DNA of 64,000 nt. Origin: an uncultured Novosphingobium sp. GTDB taxonomy: Bacteria > Pseudomonadota > Alphaproteobacteria > Sphingomonadales > Sphingomonadaceae. Positions within the stretch are counted from its first letter, which is position 1; every line of letters begins with the position of its first letter. Below the pieces are notes generated by a model. The model was not told where the DNA came from. It ran no database searches and was given only the letters and a program-made list of their open reading frames with translations. Position numbers and translations under genes: made by a program. This document shows positions 1-8,990 of this stretch, one piece after another. Location of the stretch: contig CAMPIM010000001.1 in NCBI GenBank assembly GCA_946886365.1, positions 1-64,000 of the forward strand. Direction: 5' to 3'.

Positions 1-2
1 CG

Positions 3-203
3 GCGGAGGAGGCGGAAGCCTTCAAGGCGCCGATCCGCCAGAAATATGAGGATGAAGGCAATCCCTATCATGCGACCGCGCGGTTGTGGGATGATGGCGT
101 CATCGATCCAGCGCAGACGCGCGATGTGCTGGGCCTTGCCTTTGCGGCGACGCTGAACGCTCCTGTAGCTGAGCGCCCGTCGTTCGGCGTTTTCCGGATG
201 TGA
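3..203 (+). CDS. Acyl-CoA carboxylase beta subunit (methylcrotonoyl-CoA type), C-terminal fragment
   Basis: Only the last 66 residues lie in the window; the gene begins upstream. The reading frame opened at base 3 runs without a stop to TGA at 201-203 and contains the tail [21 protein letters not shown] followed by [18 protein letters not shown], which is the conserved end of the carboxyltransferase (crotonase-like) subunit of biotin-dependent acyl-CoA carboxylases, most like methylcrotonoyl-CoA carboxylase beta. This subunit transfers the carboxyl group from carboxybiotin to the acyl-CoA. Its stop overlaps the ATG of the alpha subunit (TGATG), so the two are translationally coupled and make one enzyme. 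The methylcrotonoyl rather than propionyl/geranyl assignment comes from resemblance and context. Confidence 0.85.
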   Translation, partial: AEEAEAFKAPIRQKYEDEGNPYHATARLWDDGVIDPAQTRDVLGLAFAATLNAPVAERPSFGVFRM

Positions 204-2050
204 TGACGATGATCCAGTCCCTTCTCATCGCCAATCGTGGCGAGATCGCATGCCGGATTATCCGTACCGCGCGGCGGCTCGGTATTCGTACCGTCGCAGT
301 CTATTCGGACGCGGATGCCGATGCCCTGCACGTCCGTTCTGCTGATGAGGCGGTGCATATCGGCGCGTCGCCGGTGCGCGAAAGCTATCTGCTGGGGGCG
401 CGCATCATCGATGCGGCTTTGCAGACGGGCGCTCAGGCTATTCACCCCGGCTACGGTTTCCTGTCGGAAAATGCCGAGTTTGCTCAGGCGGTGATAGACG
501 CCGGATTGATCTGGGTCGGACCCAATCCCGCGAGCATCACGGCCATGGGTCTCAAGGATGCGGCGAAGAAGCTGATGAGCGAGGCGGGCGTGCCGACGAC
601 GCCCGGCTATCTGGGGGAAGATCAGAGTCCCGATAGGCTGAAAGCCGAGGCGGACGCTATCGGCTATCCCGTGCTGATCAAGGCAGTCGCTGGCGGTGGC
701 GGCAAGGGAATGCGCAAGGTCGATAGCGCGGCGGACTTTGCCGACGCGCTACTGTCCTGCCAGCGCGAGGCGGCGTCTTCCTTTGGCAATGATCAGGTGC
801 TGCTGGAAAAATGGGTGACGAACCCGCGCCATATCGAGGTGCAGGTATTCGGCGATCGCCACGGCAATGTGGTCCACCTGTTCGAACGCGATTGCTCGCT
901 CCAGCGGCGGCATCAGAAGGTGATCGAGGAAGCGCCCGCGCCGGGCATGGATGAACAGACGCGCGAGGCGATCTGCCAGGCGGCGGTTCGCGCGGCCAAG
1001 GCGGTCGACTATGTGGGCGCCGGGACGATCGAGTTCATCGCGGACGGCTCCGCAGGGCTGCGGGCCGACCGCATCTGGTTCATGGAAATGAACACCCGCC
1101 TACAGGTAGAGCATCCGGTGACGGAGGAGATTACCGGGCAGGATCTGGTCGAATGGCAGTTACGGGTGGCGTCGGGCGAGCCTTTGCCCAAGGCGCAGGA
1201 TGAACTGTCGATCAGCGGTTGGGCGATGGAGGCCCGGCTTTATGCGGAGGACCCGGCGAAGGGCTTCCTGCCTTCGATCGGCAGGCTCGACCGCTTCGAT
1301 GTCGGACCATGTTATCGTGTCGATACCGGGGTGGAGCAGGGGGCAGAGATATCGTCCTTCTACGATCCGATGATCGCGAAACTGATCGCCTGGGGTCCAG
1401 ATCGCGACGCCGCGCGGTTGCGTCTGTCGGAGACACTTGAGGAGACGGTCATATGGCCGCTCAAGACTAATGCGGGCTTTCTGGCGAAGGCTCTCCGACA
1501 TCCCGATTTCGCTGACGGCCGGGTAGATACCGGGCTGATCGGGCGTGAGGGGGAGGCGCTGTTGCCATCTGCCTTGCCCTCAACGGCGGCTTTGGAAGAT
1601 GCGGCGTTCAAGCTCGCGGCGCCGGGGCCGATGGCTGGCTTTCGCCTGAATGCGGAGGCGCGGCGCGACGGCTGGTTCCTGCTGGATGGAACGCCGGTGA
1701 AGGTTGCGCTGGCGGCTTCGAGCGGGGTCAAGGCTGGACGTAGCGTGGTCGTCGCGGAGGGCGGCCAGAGTTGGCAGCTAACGCCTTGGCGAGCTGGCGG
1801 GCTGGGAGGCGGTGAGGCGTCCGATGGCACGATCCTCTCGCCGATGCCCGGGCGGATAATTTCCGTGTCAGTCGCGGCGGGAGACAAGGTGACGAAGGGG
1901 CAGAAGCTGTTGACGTTGGAGGCCATGAAGATGGAACATGGCCTTGTCGCGCCCTTCGACGGCGAAGTCGTCGAACTGCACGGCGTCGAAGGCGGGCAGG
2001 TGAGCGAGGGCACGCTGCTCGTCAAAATAGCAAAAGCGGAGGCAGGGTGA
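203..2050 (+). CDS. Biotin-dependent acyl-CoA carboxylase alpha subunit (methylcrotonoyl-CoA carboxylase type)
   Basis: A 615-residue protein with the full layout of the alpha subunit: biotin carboxylase N-domain from the start (IANRGEIACRI), an ATP-grasp domain with the glycine-rich loop AGGGGKGMR and the MEMNTRLQVEHPVTE motif, a linker, and a C-terminal biotinyl domain with EAMKMEH, whose Lys at about residue 576 would carry biotin. It carboxylates biotin using ATP and bicarbonate; with the beta subunit it would convert 3-methylcrotonyl-CoA to 3-methylglutaconyl-CoA in leucine/isovalerate breakdown. ATG 203 overlaps the upstream stop; GTG 200 and ATG 209 are other possible starts. Followed by a MaoC gene, again with a TGATG overlap. 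Geranyl-CoA carboxylase is the main alternative. Confidence 0.9.
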   Translation: MTMIQSLLIANRGEIACRIIRTARRLGIRTVAVYSDADADALHVRSADEAVHIGASPVRESYLLGARIIDAALQTGAQAIHPGYGFLSENAEFAQAVIDAGLIWVGPNPASITAMGLKDAAKKLMSEAGVPTTPGYLGEDQSPDRLKAEADAIGYPVLIKAVAGGGGKGMRKVDSAADFADALLSCQREAASSFGNDQVLLEKWVTNPRHIEVQVFGDRHGNVVHLFERDCSLQRRHQKVIEEAPAPGMDEQTREAICQAAVRAAKAVDYVGAGTIEFIADGSAGLRADRIWFMEMNTRLQVEHPVTEEITGQDLVEWQLRVASGEPLPKAQDELSISGWAMEARLYAEDPAKGFLPSIGRLDRFDVGPCYRVDTGVEQGAEISSFYDPMIAKLIAWGPDRDAARLRLSETLEETVIWPLKTNAGFLAKALRHPDFADGRVDTGLIGREGEALLPSALPSTAALEDAAFKLAAPGPMAGFRLNAEARRDGWFLLDGTPVKVALAASSGVKAGRSVVVAEGGQSWQLTPWRAGGLGGGEASDGTILSPMPGRIISVSVAAGDKVTKGQKLLTLEAMKMEHGLVAPFDGEVVELHGVEGGQVSEGTLLVKIAKAEAG

Positions 2051-2502
2051 TGGCGGGGAAGTTTTTTGAACAATGGGAAGTGGGGCAGACCATTGTTCAC
2101 GAAATCCGGCGGACGGTTACGGAAACCGATAACCTGCTTTTTTCCACGATGACGCATAATCCGCAGCCGCTGCATCTGGATGTCGAAGCGGCCAAGGCGA
2201 GCGAATTTGGCCAGATACTGGTCAACGGCACCTTCACCTTTGCATTGATGATCGGCCTGTCCGTAGGCGATACGACGCTGGGGACGTTGATCGCCAATCT
2301 GGGCTATGACAAGCTCGTCATGCCCAAGCCCGTATTCTTGGGCGACACGTTGCGCGCCGAGACCGAGGTCATGGAGTTGCGGCCGAGCAAATCCCGGCCA
2401 GGTTCGGGCGTCGTCACCTTTTCGCACCGGCTGCTGAACCAGCGGGACGAGCTGGTATGCCAGTGTTTGCGCATGACGTTGATCAAGGGCGGCGGCGCAT
2501 GA
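2050..2502 (+). CDS. MaoC-family hot-dog fold dehydratase/hydratase
   Basis: A 150-residue single hot-dog domain. The region THNPQPLHLD at about residues 34-43 aligns with the hydratase-2 motif of MaoC proteins (usually GDxNPiHxD), and LVNGTFTFALMIGLS is the hydration helix region. The Asp that normally precedes NPxH is a Thr-His pair here, while the His is kept, so activity may differ from R-specific enoyl-CoA hydratase; this variant motif also occurs in carboxylase-linked MaoC proteins. It starts on the ATG overlapping the stop of the carboxylase alpha gene (TGATG), so it belongs to that operon and probably acts on an enoyl-CoA made in the same pathway. Substrate unknown. Confidence 0.82.
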   Translation: MAGKFFEQWEVGQTIVHEIRRTVTETDNLLFSTMTHNPQPLHLDVEAAKASEFGQILVNGTFTFALMIGLSVGDTTLGTLIANLGYDKLVMPKPVFLGDTLRAETEVMELRPSKSRPGSGVVTFSHRLLNQRDELVCQCLRMTLIKGGGA

Positions 2503-2581
2503 TCATAGGCGCGCACCTATATGAATTTATCGGCAGTGGCAGCGTTGCGCTGTCGCTGGCTGGCCTTTGAAGGAAATTGTC

Positions 2582-3766
2582 ATGGAGAATGATCCCGTCG
2601 TCATCGCAGGTTATGCCCGCACGCCTATGGGTGGGTTTCAGGGGATATTCTCGCCTTTGAAGGCGACCGATCTGGGTGCGGCTGCGGTTAAGGCGGCAGT
2701 CGAGCGCGCGGGTGCGCCCGTGGACGCGATCGACCGCATCTACATGGGCTGCGTCCTGCCGGCGGGGCTAGGGCAGGCGCCCGCGCGGCAGGCGGCGTTG
2801 GGCGCGGGCCTTGGCCTCAACGCGCAGGCGACCACCGTGAACAAGATGTGTGGTTCGGGCATGCAGGCCGCCATCATGGCGCAGGAGGCGTTGCAGGCGG
2901 GCGCGGCCGATCTGATCGTGGCTGGTGGCATGGAAAGCATGACGAACGCGCCTTATGCGCTGCCCAAGCACCGTTCCGGCGCACGCATTGGTCACGACCG
3001 GATCATTGACACGATGATGATGGACGGGCTGGAGGATGCCTATCAGCCCGGCAAGGCGATGGGTGTCTTTGCCGAGGAGGCGGTGCGTGATTATCAGTTC
3101 ACACGCGAGGAGCAGGACGGCTATGCGGTCCGATCGCTGGAGCGAGCGCAGGCGGCCATCGCGAGCGGCGCTTTCCAGCGCGAGATCGCAGCAGTGACAG
3201 TGCCCGGGCGTGGCGGCGATACGTTGGTGGATACCGACGAGCAGCCGGGCAAGGCCCGTCCGGACAAGATCCCTTCGCTGAAGCCCGCTTTCGTCCCCGA
3301 TGGCACCATCACGGCGGCAAACAGTTCGTCCATCTCCGATGGCGCAGCGGCACTGGTTATGACGCGGCGCAGTGTGGCGGAACGTCTGGGCCTGCCGGTG
3401 ATTGCCACAGTGGTGGCCAGCGCCGCGCACGCCCATGAACCGGCGCGCTTTACCACAGCGCCCGTTCCGGCGATGCGCAAGCTGCTGGACAAGGCTGGCT
3501 GGTCTGTGGCCGACGTCGATCTGTTTGAGGTGAACGAAGCCTTCGCCGTCGTTGCGATGATCGCGGCCAAGGATCTTGGCATTCCCGCCGAAAAGTTGAA
3601 CGTGAACGGAGGAGCGACCGCGCTGGGGCACCCGATCGGGGCTTCGGGCGCGCGGATCATTGCCACTCTGCTGGGTGCGCTGGAGGAGCGCGGTCTCAAG
3701 CGCGGCGTGGCGAGCCTGTGCATCGGCGGTGGCGAAGCGACAGCGATGGCGTTTGAGCTCGCCTGA
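2582..3766 (+). CDS. Acetyl-CoA C-acyltransferase (thiolase)
   Basis: A 394-residue full-length thiolase. All catalytic signatures are visible: the nucleophile Cys90 in NKMCGSGMQA, the NEAFAV motif, GGATALGHPIGASGARI with His350, and the C-terminal Cys380 in CIGGGEA. It condenses or cleaves acyl-CoAs (acetoacetyl-CoA or longer 3-ketoacyl-CoAs). The ATG at 2582 was chosen because AAGGA lies 8 bases before it; an in-frame TTG at 2567 is less likely. It sits 79 bp after the MaoC gene on the same strand. In a leucine pathway it would handle acetoacetyl-CoA at the end of the route. Chain-length preference cannot be read from the sequence. Confidence 0.92.
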   Translation: MENDPVVIAGYARTPMGGFQGIFSPLKATDLGAAAVKAAVERAGAPVDAIDRIYMGCVLPAGLGQAPARQAALGAGLGLNAQATTVNKMCGSGMQAAIMAQEALQAGAADLIVAGGMESMTNAPYALPKHRSGARIGHDRIIDTMMMDGLEDAYQPGKAMGVFAEEAVRDYQFTREEQDGYAVRSLERAQAAIASGAFQREIAAVTVPGRGGDTLVDTDEQPGKARPDKIPSLKPAFVPDGTITAANSSSISDGAAALVMTRRSVAERLGLPVIATVVASAAHAHEPARFTTAPVPAMRKLLDKAGWSVADVDLFEVNEAFAVVAMIAAKDLGIPAEKLNVNGGATALGHPIGASGARIIATLLGALEERGLKRGVASLCIGGGEATAMAFELA

Positions 3767-3845
3767 CGCATTGGCACCTTTCCTTTTCAGCCGGGCAACA
3801 ATAAGCCTCTCGCCCTGAGATCAACTATCGAGAGGCAGGCGCTGG

Positions 3846-4850
3846 ATGAAGGCGGTGGGATTCAGGCAAGGCGGCCCGCTGGAGCGGGAGGACTCGCTGA
3901 TCGATATTGAGGTCGCCGATCCGTCGCCCGGCCCTCGCGATCTGCTCGTTCGTGTGCATGCTGTGTCCGTCAATCCGGTCGACACGAAAGTGCGCGGCGG
4001 CGCCAAGGCTGCTGAGTGCCCGATGGTTCTTGGCTATGACGCGGCGGGCGTGGTGGAAGCCGTCGGCGCTGACGTCACGCTTTTCGCGCCGGGTGATGAA
4101 GTCTTCTATGCTGGCACCATCAAGCGGCCGGGGACCAATTCGGAACTGCATGTCGTCGATGAGCGGATTGTCGGGCCAAAGCCGCGTTCCTTCGATTTCG
4201 CGCAGGCGGCCGCGCTCCCGCTGACCGGGCTTACGGCATGGGAGCTGCTGTTCGATCGTCTGCGCGTGCCGCGGGGCGGGGGTGAAGGACAGGCGATCCT
4301 GATCGTCAACGGCGCTGGCGGCGTTGGTTCGATGCTGGTGCAATTCGCGCGGCAGCTGACCAAGCTGCGCGTGATCGCTACCGCTTCGCGCCCGGAAACC
4401 ATCGCCTGGGTGAAGCAGATGGGCGCGCATGATGTGATCGACCACCGCAAGCCCTTGAATGAAGGGCTTGCCGCGATCGGCGTCAAGGCGGTCAACTTCG
4501 TGGCAAGTCTGGCTGCGAGCGAACAGCATCTACCAGCCTATGCCCGCATCATCGCGCCTCAAGGAAGCCTGGCGGTTATCGATGATGTGAAGAGCTTCGA
4601 CATCGTGGCCCTCCGGCAAAAGTCGATCACCGTCGCGTGGGAGGGTGTTTTTACGCGCTCCATCTACGAAACCCCGGACATGATCGAACAGCATCGCATA
4701 TTGTCCGAGATTGCGCGGCTGGTGGATGAAGGGGTTTTGCAGGGGACGATGACGCGCGATCTAGGATTGATGAGTGCCGCCACCCTTAAGGCCGCGCATG
4801 AGCTGGTCGAAACGGGCGCATCCATCGGGAAGGTCGTTCTGCGGGTTTAA
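3846..4850 (+). CDS. Zinc-type alcohol dehydrogenase-like protein / NAD(P)H:quinone oxidoreductase (MDR family)
   Basis: A 334-residue medium-chain dehydrogenase/reductase. The N-terminal GroES-like domain starts MKAVGF and contains VNPVDTKVR and GYDAAGVVEAVG; the C-terminal Rossmann domain has NGAGGVGSMLVQFARQ, the NADPH-binding loop. No Cys cluster for structural zinc and no Cys/His/Glu set for a catalytic zinc is seen, so it belongs to the zinc-independent quinone-reductase-like branch (often named zinc-type alcohol dehydrogenase-like). It would reduce an enone or quinone with NADPH. It is alone or loosely linked to the upstream thiolase (79-bp gap). Substrate unknown. Confidence 0.85.
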   Translation: MKAVGFRQGGPLEREDSLIDIEVADPSPGPRDLLVRVHAVSVNPVDTKVRGGAKAAECPMVLGYDAAGVVEAVGADVTLFAPGDEVFYAGTIKRPGTNSELHVVDERIVGPKPRSFDFAQAAALPLTGLTAWELLFDRLRVPRGGGEGQAILIVNGAGGVGSMLVQFARQLTKLRVIATASRPETIAWVKQMGAHDVIDHRKPLNEGLAAIGVKAVNFVASLAASEQHLPAYARIIAPQGSLAVIDDVKSFDIVALRQKSITVAWEGVFTRSIYETPDMIEQHRILSEIARLVDEGVLQGTMTRDLGLMSAATLKAAHELVETGASIGKVVLRV

Positions 4851-4897
4851 AAAGAGCTCGCTCGGCATCGGGGGGCGGTCAAACAGAAGAGAAATGC

Positions 4898-6247
4898 ATG
4901 GGACGAGGGGACGAGGAATTGAGCCACGAACGTTGTGCCGTTGCGGGCGGTAGGGCCAGCCTGAGGCAAGGTCATGTCGCGCTTGGCATATTTCTCGTTG
5001 CTTACATCCTTTCCTTCGTCGACCGGCAGATATTGAGCCTGATGGTTGAGCCGATCAAACATGATCTGGGCCTTAGCGATTTGCAGGTCGGGTTGCTTCA
5101 GGGATTGGCCTTTGCCCTGCTGTATGCCGTGGTCGGCATTCCCATAGGCATGCTGGCCGATCGGATCAGCCGCCGCCGGATCATCGCCGTGGGAGTTTTG
5201 TTCTGGAGCGCCTGCACCGCACTTTGCGGCTTTGCGGGCAGCTATGCGCACCTGTTCGTCGCGCGCATGGGTGTCGGTTTGGGGGAGGCATCGCTATCCC
5301 CTTCGGCTCACAGCTGGCTAAGCGATGCCTACCCGCCAGCGCAGCTTTCCCGGGCGATGGCGATCTATAATCTGGGCATCACTATTGGCGGCGGGCTGGC
5401 GCTGTTGGTCGGGGGCGCCGTTGTCGATATGGTCGCGGCGCAGGGTGCGCTGGTGCTGCCCGGCATCGGGCCGATGCCTACCTGGCGGGCGGCATTCCTG
5501 CTTGTCGCCTTGCCCGGCCTGTTGGTGACGGCGCTGGTTTTCGTGGCCCGTGAACCGGCGCGCCGCGCAGGGTGGGTGAAGGCGGGCATGCCGTTTCGCG
5601 CGGCACTGTTTCACCTGCGCGCGCATTGGCGGACATTCGCGGCGATCTATGCCAATTCCACCTTGCTGGGGACCATGGGTTATGGCCTGTCGGCATGGTA
5701 TCCGACATTGCTCATCCGGACTTTCGACATGACGCCCGGACAGGCCTCGCTCCGTCTGGGGCTGATCTACCTGCTAATCGGGAGTTTGGGATCGTTGGCG
5801 GGCGGTTTCGCGGCGGAGAGGCTTTCGCTGAAAGGTGTGCGCGACGCCAATTTGAGGATGGCGATGATCCTCGCCTTTCTGTGCGTCATTCCGGCGACGC
5901 TTGCGCCGGTCATGCCTTCCTCAACGCTGCTGCTGTTGCTCTTTTCAGTGCTGACCTTCTGCTTCAACGGCTATTTCGGTTGCTCGCTGGCTGCGATCCA
6001 ACTCGCGACGCCGCCCAGCATGCGGGCAACCGGAGCCGCGCTGTTCCTTTTGGCGAACAGTCTCGTAGGCTTGTCGCTCGGAACAGCGATCGTGCCGTTG
6101 ATCGACAACGCCTTGTTCGATGGCCGTGGTCAGATCGGCCCCGCGCTGGCGACCGTGGGCCTATGCGCATCGCTAACCGCTGCCCTCGCCGCATGGTCCG
6201 GATTGCGCAGCTATGCCGCGACCAATCAGGCGGTGGCACGCGGCTGA
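4898..6247 (+). CDS. MFS transporter (spinster-like)
   Basis: A 449-residue integral membrane protein with about 12 hydrophobic segments. The first helix carries SFVDRQILSLMVEPIKHDLG followed by SDLQVGLLQGLAFALLYAV, a signature of the sphingomonad/spinster-like MFS carriers, and the loop between helices 2 and 3 has the MFS motif GMLADRISRRR. The central loop around residues 215-240 splits the two six-helix halves. It lies 47 bp after the MDR gene on the same strand. The ligand is unknown; the nearby acyl-CoA genes suggest an organic acid or aromatic compound, but that is only inference from position. Confidence 0.88.
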   Translation: MGRGDEELSHERCAVAGGRASLRQGHVALGIFLVAYILSFVDRQILSLMVEPIKHDLGLSDLQVGLLQGLAFALLYAVVGIPIGMLADRISRRRIIAVGVLFWSACTALCGFAGSYAHLFVARMGVGLGEASLSPSAHSWLSDAYPPAQLSRAMAIYNLGITIGGGLALLVGGAVVDMVAAQGALVLPGIGPMPTWRAAFLLVALPGLLVTALVFVAREPARRAGWVKAGMPFRAALFHLRAHWRTFAAIYANSTLLGTMGYGLSAWYPTLLIRTFDMTPGQASLRLGLIYLLIGSLGSLAGGFAAERLSLKGVRDANLRMAMILAFLCVIPATLAPVMPSSTLLLLLFSVLTFCFNGYFGCSLAAIQLATPPSMRATGAALFLLANSLVGLSLGTAIVPLIDNALFDGRGQIGPALATVGLCASLTAALAAWSGLRSYAATNQAVARG

Positions 6248-6500
6248 GCGCAGAAAAGGTCAGCGAACGGCATGATATTTCTGATTATAGCGTTTGTTAT
6301 ACCTTGCGTGAAACGCCCGAGTTTTCGGGACAATTCAAAGGTGTGGAACCAATGCGGAAATTTTGCGGGCGGTTCGCAGCCGGAACCGTAGCCTGCAAAG
6401 CTGGTTAGCTGAGAGCAGGTTATCCTGCAGTGCGACCCAAACTGCCCTGCCTTCTTTTTCGGAGGTGGGGCTTTTTGCGGTTGAGATCAGATGCTTTGGT

Positions 6501-6752
6501 TCAGGCGACTGGCCGCAGATATTCCGGTAGTTCATCGGCAGCATGATTACGGCACTCGATCCGTGGTGACGCACTGTAGGTGCTGAAGTGTTCAAGGGGC
6601 ATGGCCGATCCGCAGAAACTGCATTCGGCGGTCATGCGCCCTATGATCCAATGTTGCCTGTCACATCCGGGACAATGATTGGGCTCATCCTCCCGATATA
6701 GTGGGGAGTAGCTGTAGGTTGCCGACCAGCCCGTCGCACTTTCCATCCGCAT
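6501..6752 (-). CDS. Small zinc-ribbon-like conserved protein
   Basis: An 83-residue protein with two CxxC knuckles, CPGC and CSFC, spaced 13 residues apart around WIIGRMTAE, which together look like a zinc ribbon. The start at 6752 has GTGAGG seven bases upstream, and the reading frame does not overlap any other convincing gene, so it is a real small gene. Similar short proteins with a WIIGR-like core between two CxxC pairs occur in sphingomonads without known function. It could bind nucleic acid or a partner protein. It is monocistronic, downstream of the valine operon on the same strand. Confidence 0.65.
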   Translation of the reverse strand: MRMESATGWSATYSYSPLYREDEPNHCPGCDRQHWIIGRMTAECSFCGSAMPLEHFSTYSASPRIECRNHAADELPEYLRPVA

Positions 6753-6788
6753 TGAATTGCCTCACTTTTTTACGACCTATCCTTGTTA

Positions 6789-6881
6789 ATGGAAGGCGAG
6801 GCGTTCAGTTTCATCGGCATCGGCATCGCCGCTTGGCTTGGCGGCTGCGTGACTTACATGCTGATCAGGACAGGAATTTGA
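6789..6881 (+). CDS. Possible 30-residue single-helix membrane peptide
   Basis: An ATG-to-TGA frame of 30 codons lies in the 112-bp gap between the zinc-ribbon gene and mmsB, overlapping the end of mmsB by 17 bp. The peptide begins MEGEAFSFIG and has one hydrophobic stretch of about 18 residues ending in a positively charged tail (LIRTGI). No clear ribosome binding site is visible before it. The composition fits a small membrane peptide, but a chance frame is equally possible. Confidence 0.2.
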   Translation: MEGEAFSFIGIGIAAWLGGCVTYMLIRTGI

Positions 6882-7743
6882 TGATCGAGGAGAAATCCTG
6901 ACCCGCTTCGCCCTTGTTGGCCAGCAACTGATAAAGGCTTTCCGCCTGCGCGCCCATGGGTACGCTGGCGTTGACGGAAGCCGCCGCTTCCAGCGCGAGT
7001 TTCAGGTCCTTCAGCATCAGGGCAACGGCAAAGCCGCCGCTATAGCCGTTGTCCGCAGGGGATTGCGGACCAACGCCGGGCACGGGGCAGTAGCTTGTCA
7101 TGGACCAGCTTTGTCCCGACGAAACGCTGGAAATGTCGTAGAAGGTCTGGGCGTCGAGCCCGATCTTCTCCGCCATGGCAAAGGCTTCGCACGTTGCGAC
7201 CATGGTCGCGCCCAGCAGCATGTTGTTGCAGATCTTGGCCGCCTGGCCGTTGCCGTCACTACCGGCGTGGATCACCGCCTTGCCCATGGCGGACAGGATG
7301 GGCTTTGCCTTTGCAAAGGCTTCATCGTCGCCGCCCACCATGAAGGTTAGCGATCCCCCATTTGCAGCGGCGATTCCCCCAGAAACCGGCGCGTCGGCCA
7401 TCAGGAAACCCTTCGCCTTCGCCGCAGCGATGACGCGGCGAGCGGTCGCGACGTCGATGGTCGAACAGTCGAGGAACAGCGCTCCTGCCTTTGCCGTGCC
7501 GAAAACCTCGTCATTATAGACCGCTTCGACATGCTTGCCAGCTGGTAGCATCGTCACCACTGCATCGGCCCCCGCGACGGCTTCGGCCGCGCTGCTGGCA
7601 CGGGTCGCGCCAGCCGCCTCGGCCTTGGTGAGGGCCGCGTCGGAAAGATCGAAGGCGCGCACGGCAAAGCCGTTCTTGATGAGATTGGCGGCCATTCCGC
7701 CACCCATGTTGCCCAAGCCGATGAAGGCGATAGTCTCAGTCAT
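6865..7743 (-). CDS. mmsB: 3-hydroxyisobutyrate dehydrogenase
   Basis: A 292-residue beta-hydroxyacid dehydrogenase. The NAD-binding loop GLGNMG is at residues 9-14, the substrate-binding DAPVSGG at 117-123, and the catalytic Lys170 sits in AAKICNNMLLG. It oxidises 3-hydroxyisobutyrate to methylmalonate semialdehyde in valine breakdown. It is the last gene of a leftward operon with an acyl-CoA dehydrogenase (33-bp gap) and mmsA, which takes its product; this context separates it from the tartronate semialdehyde reductase at 45985, a member of the same family. Confidence 0.95.
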   Translation of the reverse strand: MTETIAFIGLGNMGGGMAANLIKNGFAVRAFDLSDAALTKAEAAGATRASSAAEAVAGADAVVTMLPAGKHVEAVYNDEVFGTAKAGALFLDCSTIDVATARRVIAAAKAKGFLMADAPVSGGIAAANGGSLTFMVGGDDEAFAKAKPILSAMGKAVIHAGSDGNGQAAKICNNMLLGATMVATCEAFAMAEKIGLDAQTFYDISSVSSGQSWSMTSYCPVPGVGPQSPADNGYSGGFAVALMLKDLKLALEAAASVNASVPMGAQAESLYQLLANKGEAGQDFSSIIKFLS

Positions 7744-7776
7744 GCCGACTTCCTTCCATTGATTGTCTGGCCGCCT

Positions 7777-8919
7777 TCATGGGCGCAGCAGGTCGCGGGC
7801 GACGATCATGCGCATCACCTGATTGGTGCCCTCCAGGATCGAGTGGACACGCAGGTCGCGCCAGAAGCGTTCAACAGGATAATCCATCAGATAGCCGTAG
7901 CCGCCATGCAATTGCAGCGCGCGGTCGGCGATGGCGGATCCTGCGTCGGTGGCGAGCCGCTTTGCCATGGCGGCGAAGCGGGTCTTGTCGGGCGCGTTTT
8001 CCGTCACCTTCACCGCTGCCATGTAGAGCAGCGCGCGCGCCGCCTGAAGTTCGGTTTCCATGTCGGCAAGGGTGAACTGCGTATTCTGGAAATCAGCGAT
8101 GGCCTGCCCGAACTGCTTGCGGTCCTTGCTATAGGCGATCGCTTCATCGAGGCAGCGGTGCGCCCCGCCAAGCGAGCAGGCGCCGATGTTGAGCCGTCCG
8201 CCGTCAAGCCCCATCATTGCGATGCGGAAGCCTTCGCCCTCCGCTCCCAATAGATTTTCCGCAGGCACGCGGACATTGTCGAAATTGACCTGCGCAGTGG
8301 GTTGCGAATGCCAGCCAAGCTTACGCTCCTGCGCGCCGAAGCTGACGCCGGGCATATCCTTTTCGATGACGAGGCAGCTGATGCCCTTGGGGCCTTCCTC
8401 GCCGGTACGGACCATGGTGACATAGATGTCATTTTCGCCGCCGCCGGAGATGAACTGCTTGGAGCCGGTGACGAGATAGTCGCTGCCGTCCTTCACGGCG
8501 CGGGTCTTGAGGGCCGCTGCGTCCGATCCCGATCCCGCCTCGGTCAGGCAATAGCTGCCCATCTGCTCCATCGGCACCATCGAAGGCAGATATTTGTCCT
8601 TGACCGGCTGCGCGCCGAAACGGTCGATCATCCAGGCGGCCATGTTGTGGATCGATATAAACGCGCTGGTCGATGGGCAGCCATAAGCCATGGCCTCCAT
8701 GATCAGCGCCGATTCCAGACGGCCAAGGCCGATGCCGCCCGACTCTTCCGACACATAGATGCCGCCAAAGCCCAGCTCCGCCGCCGCGCGGATCGTGTCG
8801 CGCGGGAAGATATGCTTTTCATCCCACTCGGCCGCGTGCGGCGTGATCGCATCGGCGGTGAAGCGCCGCGCCATGTCCTGAATCTGGCGTTGGTCGTCGG
8901 TAAGGTCGAATTGGGTCAT
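7777..8919 (-). CDS. Acyl-CoA dehydrogenase, probably isobutyryl-CoA dehydrogenase
   Basis: A 380-residue flavoenzyme with the complete acyl-CoA dehydrogenase fold: helical N-domain, the YCLTEAGSGSDAAAL motif that covers FAD, and the C-terminal domain with QLHGGYGYLMDYPVERFWRD and the catalytic Glu in SILEGTNQV. Its place between mmsA and mmsB points to isobutyryl-CoA as substrate, giving methacrylyl-CoA. The start MTQFDLTDDQRQ was chosen because AGGA lies just before it; the frame is open 25 codons further upstream, but that part has no similarity to the family. No enoyl-CoA hydratase or hydroxyisobutyryl-CoA hydrolase follows, so these steps must be encoded elsewhere. Confidence 0.9.
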   Translation of the reverse strand: MTQFDLTDDQRQIQDMARRFTADAITPHAAEWDEKHIFPRDTIRAAAELGFGGIYVSEESGGIGLGRLESALIMEAMAYGCPSTSAFISIHNMAAWMIDRFGAQPVKDKYLPSMVPMEQMGSYCLTEAGSGSDAAALKTRAVKDGSDYLVTGSKQFISGGGENDIYVTMVRTGEEGPKGISCLVIEKDMPGVSFGAQERKLGWHSQPTAQVNFDNVRVPAENLLGAEGEGFRIAMMGLDGGRLNIGACSLGGAHRCLDEAIAYSKDRKQFGQAIADFQNTQFTLADMETELQAARALLYMAAVKVTENAPDKTRFAAMAKRLATDAGSAIADRALQLHGGYGYLMDYPVERFWRDLRVHSILEGTNQVMRMIVARDLLRP

Positions 8920-8990
8920 CATGCATCCTGTTGCGGCGATGGCGTGCCGCTGGCGTGTGAGGGAGAGCATGCGCTCTCCCCTCGCGGCTG

